A stretch of 23,144 nt of DNA. Source: Guyparkeria sp016278265 (GTDB lineage: Bacteria > Pseudomonadota > Gammaproteobacteria > Halothiobacillales > Halothiobacillaceae). The stretch lies in assembly GCF_044582145.1 (NCBI RefSeq), contig NZ_JBDODO010000017.1, one strand, 5' to 3'. The position numbers and the translations under genes are program-made. Position 1 is the first letter of the stretch. Every line of letters begins with the position of its first letter. Shown in pieces: positions 1-6,574 of the stretch. Under the pieces are notes generated by a model. That model ran no database searches. It had not been told where the DNA came from and was given only the letters and a program-made list of their open reading frames with translations.

Positions 1-225
1 TTGTCGGATGGCAACATGGTGTCGTTGCCGAAAATCGAGCCCCATCGCGACGACGAATCCAACTTCCCCTCGCTAGCGCACGCTCGGGACCTCGCCGAGC
101 GGCAAGTCATCGCTCAGGCGATCGCCCAAGCGGGTAACAACGTCACCGAAGCCGCCCGGCTGCTGGACGTTTCCCGCTGCACCCTGCATCGACTGATTCG
201 CAAACACGGTTTGTCGGTCGACTGA
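1..225 (+). CDS. C-terminal fragment of a Fis-type HTH transcription regulator (probable sigma-54 activator)
   Basis: Only the last 74 codons are present; the gene runs off the left edge, so the TTG at position 1 is not taken as a real start. The visible part contains a Fis-type helix-turn-helix: an amphipathic segment with AERQVIAQAIAQAGNN, then VTEAARLLDVSRCTLHRLIRK, ending a few residues before the stop. This is the standard C-terminal DNA-binding domain of NtrC-family sigma-54 activators; Fis itself also has it, but Fis has a different N-terminus and normally no such linker. The receiver and AAA+ domains that would prove activator status lie outside the window. The gene is immediately upstream of, and co-oriented with, a region carrying a sigma-54 promoter and a palindrome before the fap operon. 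Control of fap is therefore the obvious inference. Confidence 0.75.
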   Translation: MSDGNMVSLPKIEPHRDDESNFPSLAHARDLAERQVIAQAIAQAGNNVTEAARLLDVSRCTLHRLIRKHGLSVD

Positions 226-292
226 TCCCGGGGTGTGCAACGAGCCGGGTCCTTCTCCCGATGGGCCGGTTGAAATCCCTCAGACGCTCAGG

Positions 293-308
293 ATTGCAAC
301 GTTGCAAT
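293..308. promoter_or_regulatory. 16-bp perfect palindrome, candidate activator binding site
   Basis: The sequence attgcaacgttgcaat is identical to its own reverse complement over all 16 bases. It lies about 260 bp upstream of the sigma-54 promoter and 70 bp after the stop of the Fis-type regulator gene. Dyad sites at this distance are typical upstream activating sequences bound by NtrC-family dimers. It is not followed by a T tract, so a terminator role is unlikely. Binding by the upstream regulator is inference. Confidence 0.5.
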
Positions 309-569
309 TCCTTCCCATGCCCCCTGTTATCCATCCGATCGCGCTTTCCTAGCGTGCTCCAGCGGATCGTCGCCTTGGTGCGACCGGTACGCCCTTGCCG
401 TTTCACGTTCGTCGTGTATCAAAACTGAGACACGTCTGACACCGCGGAAACGAGCCACGAGCGCGTATTGGCCGTTGCCCTCTGTGTGCGGTGTATCAAC
501 CCTGCATCACTTCGGCCTCGTTTCGCAATTAGCCGCCTCCAACCCACTGTTTTGTCACAACTAAAGTTC

Positions 570-586
570 TTGGCCTGGCTCTTGCA
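570..586 (+). promoter_or_regulatory. Sigma-54 (-24/-12) promoter of the fap operon
   Basis: The sequence reads tTGGCCTG, four bases, TTGCA. This has the invariant GG and GC dinucleotides separated by exactly ten bases, as in the RpoN consensus TGGCACG-N4-TTGCW; it differs from the consensus at the two positions after TGGC. Transcription would start near 597-599, leaving a leader of about 45 nt before fapA. The adjacent gene for a protein with the DNA-binding domain used by sigma-54 activators supports the call. Confidence 0.75.
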
Positions 587-642
587 CCCATGGTGGCCAT
601 GGGGGCGCCGCGCTCCCCGATACATTATTACGGAGCCAAGCC

Positions 643-1215
643 ATGAACGATGCAATTGGCAGACAGATTACCACCTCGATCGAAACACCCCTGATGACCA
701 CTATCAGCGGCCAAACGACGCGGGTGCAGTGGTTCCCCGACAACTTCAAGATGCCATTCACCCTAGTGCTGGCTACCGGTGCGCTGGTCGCGCTGATCGG
801 GTCAAGCAACGCGTTGGCCGCCGGCTCCCGTTCTGCCGTCGAGGCCAAGCCGGGCGAGATTGTCATGTTACGGGCCGTTCCGGCTCGCCCGGCAGTGCGT
901 TCCGCGCCGCCCGCTAAAGCCCTGTTGATCGATGCCAGCCCGAAAAAGGAACTGGATCAGGGTCTTTTGGAAATTTCGCCCAGTGGTTATGGCCAGGTAG
1001 CCGCCGGGACTAACAGTAGTAGCGGTGTCGCGCCCAGCGGACTCGGCGCGACGATTACCTCGATCACCCAACAAGTGGGTGGTTCGGCGAACCGCGGCAA
1101 CTCCGCGCCCTCGGCCGCCGGTGGCTCCATGGGGTCTGTGACCGGATCGATCGGCTCGACCGTGACCGGTGCATTGTCTGGCGCGGGTTTGATGGGTCAG
1201 GGAGGGCAGCGCTAA
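643..1215 (+). CDS. fapA: FapA-like accessory protein of the functional amyloid (Fap) system
   Basis: This is the first gene of the fap operon. The 190-residue product has a long N-region (residues 1-37), a hydrophobic core at about 38-57 and a probable signal-peptidase site near the A-L-A-A at 57-60, so it should be periplasmic. The mature part has a basic, Pro/Ala-rich stretch (EIVMLRAVPARPAVRSAPP, 72-90) and a Gly/Ser/Ala-rich low-complexity tail. Residues 141-153 (ITQQVGGSANRGN) resemble the Gln/Gly/Asn motif of the fibre subunits. The start is supported by GGAG seven bases upstream; Met37 has no such signal. In Pseudomonas, FapA influences the composition of the fibrils made from FapB and FapC. 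Assignment rests mainly on operon position, length and the basic Pro-rich segment. It ends in a TAATG overlap with fapB. Confidence 0.7.
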   Translation: MNDAIGRQITTSIETPLMTTISGQTTRVQWFPDNFKMPFTLVLATGALVALIGSSNALAAGSRSAVEAKPGEIVMLRAVPARPAVRSAPPAKALLIDASPKKELDQGLLEISPSGYGQVAAGTNSSSGVAPSGLGATITSITQQVGGSANRGNSAPSAAGGSMGSVTGSIGSTVTGALSGAGLMGQGGQR

Positions 1216-1895
1216 TGGCTACTAGAAACAAGCAGATGATCGATTTCACTCGCGTGGTTCGATTCGGCCTGGTGGCCGTCGGGCTTTTCGCCCTGACGAT
1301 GACCGCCCAGATGATCTACGCCGGCGACGCTCGTGCCGATGACGCCGCGCCGGTCGAATACGACTGGATGCTGGGTGTGCTCAACAACAACTATATCGGA
1401 GAGCGTTTCGCCCAAGGGGCCTCCGGCAACGTGGCGGTAAACACCGCGGCTGGTTCCGCGAACCTGCAGGCCAACCTAAGGGCTCTGAACGGCTCGATCC
1501 AGGCCAGGCAGCGCATCGACAATCCGGGCTTGGATATGCCGGCGATCATGCACGCGCAGACCATCATTGATGGGCAGGCATTTTCCCGCGGGCATGGCGT
1601 GTTGGGTGTCAACCAGGTGGCCGGTGACAGCAATGCCCAGATCAATTCAATGGCCCTCGCCCCTGTAGGCGAGGGATTCAAAGAGATTCGTTCACTTGCA
1701 CCGGTAAACCCGGTGCAGGCGTCGGATTCGGCCGCCCAGGATGGGCAGTCGAGAGAGGACTCTTCGGGACGGTATCGCGCGGTTGTCTCGGACACCGCCT
1801 TTAGCGGATTCGGAGGGGTTCTCCAAATCAATCAGGTGTCGGGAAGCCGAAACGTGACGGGCAATCACTTCTCGTTTTCCGGCCAACGACCCTGA
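1215..1895 (+). CDS. fapB: FapB-like minor amyloid subunit / nucleator
   Basis: The 226-residue secreted protein has a hydrophobic signal core at about 15-36 and a likely cleavage site near residues 39-42. The mature chain carries three diverged copies of a Fap-type amyloid motif: around 69-91 (GASGNVAVNTAAGSANLQAN), 127-147 (GVLGVNQVAGDSNAQIN) and 200-220 (GGVLQINQVSGSRNVTGN). The spacing between copies is short. In Pseudomonas, FapB is the minor fibre protein thought to seed FapC polymerisation. The sequence here is shorter than the next gene's product and lacks its CxxC, which fits the minor role. The start codon overlaps the fapA stop by one base, and GGAGGG lies eight bases upstream, so the two are probably translationally coupled. 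Confidence 0.82.
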   Translation: MATRNKQMIDFTRVVRFGLVAVGLFALTMTAQMIYAGDARADDAAPVEYDWMLGVLNNNYIGERFAQGASGNVAVNTAAGSANLQANLRALNGSIQARQRIDNPGLDMPAIMHAQTIIDGQAFSRGHGVLGVNQVAGDSNAQINSMALAPVGEGFKEIRSLAPVNPVQASDSAAQDGQSREDSSGRYRAVVSDTAFSGFGGVLQINQVSGSRNVTGNHFSFSGQRP

Positions 1896-1934
1896 GTTCA
1901 TGATCGAAGTAACCCCAACAAGAAGGTAATTGAT

Positions 1935-3266
1935 ATGAAAACGCAACTCAAGATGACACTGATCGCTTCCGCGGTCGCCGCGGTGATCTCCGGCCCCGCC
2001 ATGGCAATGGGCGATGGCGACTACGTCGACTACGTCAACAACGATTACGGTGACCAGTACGAGCAGGACATCGATCGTGACGTTTCCATCGACGTGGACA
2101 AAAACATCAACACTGATGTGAACACCAACGTCGCAGTCGAGCATGACATCAACGTCGACAAGAACATTGATGTTGAGAAGAACGTTGATGTCGAGAAGAA
2201 CGTCGCGGTCAACAAGACCCATAACGAGATGGAGCGGATCGATCGCGTGTTGCGTGACATCGCCATCAACGCCTCGGCCGGTGCCACTGCCAACGACCGT
2301 CAGGTAAACCAAGGGAACACGGTCAATAACCTCGGCGTAACCAACGACGCGTTCATCAGCGACAACGTCGGCAATGGCGCTTCGGGCAACATCGGCATGA
2401 ACGTCGCCGCTGGTGATACCAACGTGCAGGACAACGCTGCAGCGCTCGCCGCTGTAGACGCCGGCTTCGTCTTTGGCGAGTCCTACTCTGAAGTGAATGT
2501 TGGCCAGACCAACACCGGCAACGAGACGATAAACGAAGGTGTCATCAACGGCGCTAACGTCCAGCAAAGCGCGTTTGCCAATGCCTCGGGCAACATCGGC
2601 GTCAACGTCGCTTCCGGCACCGGTAACGCTCAGAAGAACACCATGGCCGCGTCCGTTTCCACGGCTCGCATGGCTAGTGCTTCCCTGAACAGCAACCAGG
2701 AGTCGTACGACAACAACATCCGGAACGAAGGTCGTGTTGCTGAGTACACCGATACCACGGCAGTCACCCTGTCAGGTACCGGCACTTACACCGGCGGCAC
2801 TGTTGATGATACCGGCACACTCAGTGCGGACATCAGCGGTTCCATGGACCAGATCGGCGATGTCTATCCGGACACCTGGGACCAGCAAAACCATCCGGGT
2901 GGCGAGAACACTGGTCACTTCGACCTCGACACCGACACCCAAGGCGGTTCCGACCTGAACGACGACGGCGGGGCATTGGCCTTCGGCGCCTCTGACATGG
3001 AAGCCAACGGCAGCATCGGCTTCCGTGAAAGCGGCACCATCGATCTGGCAGGTGTTAGCGGCGAAGTTGCCACCACTCGCTACGTGGTCGTCAACGCCGA
3101 GAACAACGCCTTCCTTTCAGGCGGCGCGTTCTCCAACGCTTCGGGCAACATTGGTGTGAACGTTGCTTCGGGCACTGGCAACCTGCAGAGCAACTCGCTC
3201 TCAATGGCCGTGGCTTGCAATACCTGCGTAGGCGGTAGCGCTGGCACCGGCGGCGGCGAGCAGTAA
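1935..3266 (+). CDS. fapC: FapC-like major functional amyloid subunit
   Basis: The 443-residue secreted protein has a signal peptide cleaved near PAMA at 21-24. Residues 28-60 are acidic and Tyr/Asn-rich, followed by regular hexads at 72-95 (INVDKN, IDVEKN, VDVEKN, VAVNKT). Three strong amyloid repeats begin at about 149, 217 and 402; the last two share the 16-residue block NASGNIGVNVASGTGN. Between repeats 2 and 3 lies a ~160-residue linker rich in Asp, Gly and Thr. Near the C-terminus is a CNTC motif (C428, C431); a CxxC in this place is a known hallmark of Pseudomonas FapC. The protein would polymerise into extracellular fibres after export through FapF. The Shine-Dalgarno AGAAGG lies eight bases before the ATG. 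The hexad region is not something I associate with canonical FapC. Confidence 0.9.
   Translation: MKTQLKMTLIASAVAAVISGPAMAMGDGDYVDYVNNDYGDQYEQDIDRDVSIDVDKNINTDVNTNVAVEHDINVDKNIDVEKNVDVEKNVAVNKTHNEMERIDRVLRDIAINASAGATANDRQVNQGNTVNNLGVTNDAFISDNVGNGASGNIGMNVAAGDTNVQDNAAALAAVDAGFVFGESYSEVNVGQTNTGNETINEGVINGANVQQSAFANASGNIGVNVASGTGNAQKNTMAASVSTARMASASLNSNQESYDNNIRNEGRVAEYTDTTAVTLSGTGTYTGGTVDDTGTLSADISGSMDQIGDVYPDTWDQQNHPGGENTGHFDLDTDTQGGSDLNDDGGALAFGASDMEANGSIGFRESGTIDLAGVSGEVATTRYVVVNAENNAFLSGGAFSNASGNIGVNVASGTGNLQSNSLSMAVACNTCVGGSAGTGGGEQ
2148..2219 (+). repeat. Four tandem 18-bp units encoding hexapeptide repeats in FapC
   Basis: In frame, the units encode INVDKN, IDVEKN, VDVEKN and VAVNKT (residues 72-95). 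Looser upstream copies (VSIDVDKN, INTDVNTN, VAVEHD) extend the pattern back to about residue 50. Alternating Ile/Val with charged residues, at a period of six, suggests extended beta structure. The units differ at third codon positions, so the array is not a very recent slip. Confidence 0.75.
2379..3203 (+). repeat. Three amyloid repeats (R1-R3) within fapC
   Basis: The repeat cores lie at about 2379-2444 (R1, ASGNIGMNVAAGDTNVQDN), 2583-2648 (R2) and 3138-3203 (R3). The pattern is A-S-G-N-I-G-x-N-V-A-(A/S)-G-x-x-N-x-Q-x-N. The R1-R2 spacing is 68 residues and the R2-R3 spacing 185 residues, so the linkers are very unequal. Conserved Asn and Gln in such repeats form ladders in the FapC amyloid fold. 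Confidence 0.85.
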
Positions 3267-3290
3267 TTAATAACCGATAACCCATCGGTC

Positions 3291-3349
3291 GACGGGGCGC
3301 GCAAGCGCCCCGTCTTTCCAGACGGCAACGCTCGACCGGTGCCGTCCGG
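3291..3349 (+). promoter_or_regulatory. Two consecutive RNA hairpins between fapC and fapD
   Basis: Hairpin 1 is a perfect 10-bp stem (3291-3300 with 3305-3314) closed by a GCAA tetraloop and followed by only TTT. Hairpin 2 pairs 3318-3326 with 3341-3349 with one mismatch. The weak T tract suggests partial termination or 3'-end protection of the fapABC message rather than a full stop. That would give more fibre subunit than export machinery. Confidence 0.6.
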
Positions 3350-3399
3350 AAAGGCGACAGACCACAGCATCAGACTTGAATTTTGAGGGAGGCATCACC

Positions 3400-4152
3400 G
3401 TGCGGGCATCGTCCATCACATCATCCATCCCCGTCCCGGCTCGGACGCATTGCGCGTCTGGATGGCTGCTGGCGTTCACGGGTTGCATGACCGCGATGGC
3501 TGCCTTGCCGGTCCAGGCGGCCGATGTCCAGTTCGCCGGGATATTGCCGCACGGCCAAGTGATGGAAAAGCCCGTGGAAAGCATGCTCGAGCGGCGCTAT
3601 CGCAACGTCGTGCGTCAGCAATTCGATTTCTCCTGCGGGGCGGCGGCCCTTGCGACGCTGCTAAAGCACGCCTACGGCCTGGATCTCGACGAGGCAACGG
3701 TGCTTGCGGGGATGTGGGGCGTTTCGGACCACGAACAGGTGCGCACGCGCGGCTTTTCCCTGCTCGAGATGAAGCATTACCTCGACCGGCTTGGCTATCG
3801 CGGACGTGGCTACGAGATCGATCTTGCTCGTCTGGGCCGGATCAGCGTACCCACGATCGTTTTGATGGAGGTCAACGGCTATCAGCACTTTGTGGTGCTC
3901 AAGAGCGCCAGTGATGGTTACGTCCACGTCGCCGACCCGGCCTTGGGCAACAGGCGATACACCACGGAAGAATTCATCGAGGCCTGGCCGTCGCAAACGG
4001 TGTTTGCGGTGATCGGCCCCGGTTTTGATCGGCAGACGGTCCTGCTGGAAGGCTCCAACATTCCCAGCAGTGGTGACTTGCATGAACGTTCGGGGCGAGT
4101 ACCGACGTCCGATCTGCTCGATTTTGGTTTTAAGCATGCCGACCTGTTCTGA
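3400..4152 (+). CDS. fapD: FapD, C39-like cysteine peptidase of the Fap system
   Basis: I chose the GTG at 3400 because GAGGGAGG ends seven bases upstream; an in-frame TTG at 3376 lies before that signal and is unlikely. The 250-residue product has a signal peptide (hydrophobic core around 20-38, site near VQAA, 38-41) and a single C39-type peptidase domain. Visible catalytic elements are Gln74 (RQQFDFSCG, oxyanion hole), Cys79, His163 (NGYQHFVVL) and Asp179 (HVADPALG). C39 domains usually cleave after double-Gly leaders in ABC exporters. In Fap systems the free-standing periplasmic form is needed for fibre secretion, and FapF and the subunits have been considered as targets. It follows the hairpin pair after fapC. 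All catalytic residues are present, so it should be active. Confidence 0.88.
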   Translation: MRASSITSSIPVPARTHCASGWLLAFTGCMTAMAALPVQAADVQFAGILPHGQVMEKPVESMLERRYRNVVRQQFDFSCGAAALATLLKHAYGLDLDEATVLAGMWGVSDHEQVRTRGFSLLEMKHYLDRLGYRGRGYEIDLARLGRISVPTIVLMEVNGYQHFVVLKSASDGYVHVADPALGNRRYTTEEFIEAWPSQTVFAVIGPGFDRQTVLLEGSNIPSSGDLHERSGRVPTSDLLDFGFKHADLF

Positions 4153-4180
4153 GGTCGACGGCTCTTCGAGGGCATTAATC

Positions 4181-5011
4181 ATGAAACCCAAGCACTGCAT
4201 TCGATCGAACCACTATTACAACCACCCCGCGCCCGATCGCGAACGGAGCGGATCCGGCCTGCCGACCAGGGCCTTGTTAGTCGGTGGGATCGCCGTGGGA
4301 TTTGCCTGCGCCGGGCTATTGATCAGTGGCTCGGTACTGGCCGCCAACCCTGCCATCGTGTCGTTGAGCGATCCGGAACTCGCCCAGATGCGCGGACGGT
4401 TTATCGCGGCCGATAACCGCGTGATGTATTTCGGTGTCGAGATGATCACCCAGTGGGATACCACGGGCGGCAGGATGGCTGCCGGACTCACGGTTGGTAT
4501 TGATCGGGCCGGAGGCCAACCCACGGTCACTTTTGCTCCCACGGTGTCGATCCAGGGAACACCGACCCAGGCGACGTCGGGCTCGCATAGTGTTGAGGGA
4601 GGCAATGCCGGCGATACGACGCGCGGTGTGCGCCAGCAAATCCAGGTGGCGGGCAACGACAATCGCGCGGCCAATTATTTCGATGTGAGTATCGAACCGC
4701 ATAGTGGCAACATGACGTCGAGCGATGGCGGCTACAACGTGGAAATCCAACAGGGTGGGGCAGTCGTGGCCGCCGGGCTATCCAACGGCGGACGACAGGC
4801 CGGGGTGAGCATGCAGATGGGCAACTCCCGTGTCTTTCAGGGCTTTCAGACCGGCAATGCCTCTCAGTTGATCCAGTTGGCGGGTGACCACCAGGTGGTT
4901 AATAATCAGTTGCGGCTGGTGGTCGGCATCGATCCGAGCCAAATGAACAATCGTGAACGCCTGCAACGTCAGGTAGGACAGTCGCTTGCCGCATTGCGCG
5001 GCGGCATTTGA
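4181..5011 (+). CDS. fapE: FapE-like secreted minor fibre component
   Basis: The ATG at 4181 is preceded by GAGGG with an eight-base spacer, giving 276 residues; upstream in-frame ATGs lie inside fapD. The protein has a long polar N-region (1-30), a hydrophobic core at 31-54 and a probable cleavage site after LAA (53-55). The start of the mature chain, DPELAQMRGRF (64-74) followed by VMYFGVEMITQW (81-92), is the part I recognise as FapE-like. Two internal segments (IQVAGNDNRAAN, 154-165; IQLAGDHQVVNN, 231-242) echo the Gln-Gly-Asn motif of the FapB/FapC repeats. In Pseudomonas, FapE is exported and found in small amounts in fibrils. No CxxC is seen here. It lies 28 bp after fapD and 52 bp before fapF. 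Confidence 0.8.
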   Translation: MKPKHCIRSNHYYNHPAPDRERSGSGLPTRALLVGGIAVGFACAGLLISGSVLAANPAIVSLSDPELAQMRGRFIAADNRVMYFGVEMITQWDTTGGRMAAGLTVGIDRAGGQPTVTFAPTVSIQGTPTQATSGSHSVEGGNAGDTTRGVRQQIQVAGNDNRAANYFDVSIEPHSGNMTSSDGGYNVEIQQGGAVVAAGLSNGGRQAGVSMQMGNSRVFQGFQTGNASQLIQLAGDHQVVNNQLRLVVGIDPSQMNNRERLQRQVGQSLAALRGGI

Positions 5012-5063
5012 GTCGAATTGATGACGACTTCCAATAAAGGGGATTTCCCCAAGGAGACGGGTC

Positions 5064-6407
5064 ATGGATGCACCGGAGAATGAAGGAACGGGGCGCTTTA
5101 TCAGTCGCGTCCCGTTGAGATTGTCAACGCTAACGGTTTGTCTGTCCCTGGGACTGGCGTCGCCGCCGATGGTCTGGGCAGCCAATGAGGCGGATAACGT
5201 CCAGCTCCTGCGGTCCGAACTGGACGAATTGAAGCAACGCTACGTCGATGAGGTGCGGCGATTGCGCGAGATCGATGCCCGGTTGATGGCCGTGCAGACT
5301 CGGCTGTCCGAGACGGGAGTCGCGCCGGAAGGCGATCTGGAGACGACACCTCAAATGGGCGCGCAGGCAGCGACCAGTGGCGACCAGGCTGACGAGACAG
5401 CGCCGAGTACCGCACCGACTGCCGATGACAAACGAGACGCCACCCGTCGCAGTGTCGATGACTTTCTGCAGCAGGAGCACGTGGCATTCGACCGGCCGTT
5501 CGTCCTCGAGGCCGGGGTGGAGTACAGCCGTTACGATCGCACGCAGCTTACGCTCAACGGCTTTCTCGCCCTGGACGCGATTTTTCTCGGCAATATCGCG
5601 GTCGACAATGTCGCCTCTGATACCTTCAAGTACACGCTGGCGGCTCGATACGGCCTGACGCCTCGCTGGAACCTCGGGATTTCGGCACCCTTCATCCAGC
5701 GCTTTACCACCTATCAGAAGGGCGGTGCCGGTGGTTCAGCGTCCGCCATCGCCGAGGTCGAACAGAGTAGTGATCTGGCCATCGGCGATACCACGGTCAA
5801 CCTCAGTTATCGGCTGTTCCCGGAAACAGTCAGTCGACCCGACGTGGTGCTAACCGGTAGCGTGATCGCGCCCACTGGCCATGAACCCTACGGGACCGAC
5901 TGGCGGGTGATCGAGAAGCCCGGCGATGAGTTCATAACTTTTTCGGTGCCTGATGAGCAGGCAACCGGCAACGGGTTGTGGGGTGTGGGCGCGTCGGTCT
6001 CCGCGGTCAAGACGCTCGACCCGGCGTTGCTGTTCGCCAATTTCGGTTACACGCACTATATCTCGCGGGATTTCGACGATCTCGACAACCGTCCGGATAC
6101 CGTCAATCCCGGGACGGTCAGCCTCGGGGATAGTTGGAACTGGGGCCTGGGCCTGGCGTTTGCCTTGAACGATCGTGCCAGCTTGTCGATGTCGTTCTCG
6201 CAGCAGATCAGTGGCCAGGCCCGCACCCGCTACGAGGGCGAGGACTGGGTGGATCTGATTGGCAGTGACGGCAATTCCGCGATGTTCAATCTCGGTCTCA
6301 CCTATGCACTGGGCCAGAAGACCACCCTGGTCACCACCCTCGGTGTCGGCCTGACCCCCGATGCCCCGGACTTCACCTTGGGTATCCGCATTCCTTACGC
6401 GCTCTGA
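5064..6407 (+). CDS. fapF: FapF, outer-membrane exporter pore for amyloid subunits
   Basis: The 447-residue product has a signal peptide (core around 20-36, site near VWAA at 37-40). A heptad-like coiled coil follows (about 43-84: NVQLLRSELDELKQRYVDEV and onward), then a low-complexity Ala/Thr/Asp linker (85-125) and a short basic/polar helix before FDRPFVLEAGVEYSRYDRTQ (142-161). The rest alternates like a beta barrel to the C-terminus (LGIRIPYAL). This order matches the known FapF layout: a trimeric coiled coil joined through a plug helix to a 12-strand barrel that lets FapB/C/E through the outer membrane. AAGGAG lies shortly before the ATG. It is the last gene of the operon, and a GGAA-loop hairpin follows immediately. 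Confidence 0.9.
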   Translation: MDAPENEGTGRFISRVPLRLSTLTVCLSLGLASPPMVWAANEADNVQLLRSELDELKQRYVDEVRRLREIDARLMAVQTRLSETGVAPEGDLETTPQMGAQAATSGDQADETAPSTAPTADDKRDATRRSVDDFLQQEHVAFDRPFVLEAGVEYSRYDRTQLTLNGFLALDAIFLGNIAVDNVASDTFKYTLAARYGLTPRWNLGISAPFIQRFTTYQKGGAGGSASAIAEVEQSSDLAIGDTTVNLSYRLFPETVSRPDVVLTGSVIAPTGHEPYGTDWRVIEKPGDEFITFSVPDEQATGNGLWGVGASVSAVKTLDPALLFANFGYTHYISRDFDDLDNRPDTVNPGTVSLGDSWNWGLGLAFALNDRASLSMSFSQQISGQARTRYEGEDWVDLIGSDGNSAMFNLGLTYALGQKTTLVTTLGVGLTPDAPDFTLGIRIPYAL

Positions 6408-6423
6408 CCACCCGGAAGGGTGG
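6408..6423 (+). terminator. Hairpin directly after fapF, weak terminator candidate
   Basis: The sequence ccaccc-ggaa-gggtgg forms a perfect 6-bp stem with a GNRA-type loop right at the fapF stop codon. No T tract follows directly; a run of six T (6485-6490) occurs 60 bases later behind a poor stem. The end of the fap transcript is therefore uncertain. Confidence 0.35.
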
Positions 6424-6574
6424 CGTCGACCGACGCTCCTGCGGTCTTTCCTCCGCCGTCTGTGTCAGGCCGGGCTCGGGGGATTTTTTCGTTTACGGCC
6501 ATCCTTCCAACTGGAGGGTTGGCCCGGATGGCGAAACGATGGGTATAGTCCCTGTTTCGCACTGAGGAGTGACG

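Larger units (their letters stand above)
226..642 (+). promoter_or_regulatory. 417-bp intergenic control region upstream of the fap operon
   Basis: No convincing coding sequence is seen here. The region contains a 16-bp perfect palindrome (293-308), a sigma-54 type promoter (570-586), a TTGT-c-ACAA inverted repeat (552-560) just upstream of the -24 box, and the Shine-Dalgarno of fapA. Its length and content fit an enhancer-dependent promoter with a distant activator site. I found no full IHF consensus between the palindrome and the promoter. Confidence 0.6.

Noticed and set aside
1..3. TTG at the first base as a start codon for the Fis-type HTH protein
   Set aside because: No upstream sequence is visible, and the domain present is only the C-terminal end of a larger regulator; it is treated as truncated by the window edge.
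1692..2567. Long minus-strand open frame (291 codons) opposite fapB/fapC
   Set aside because: It is antisense to the FapC Val/Asp repeat region, and its Val/Asp-rich product mirrors those repeats. No motif or ribosome site was seen.
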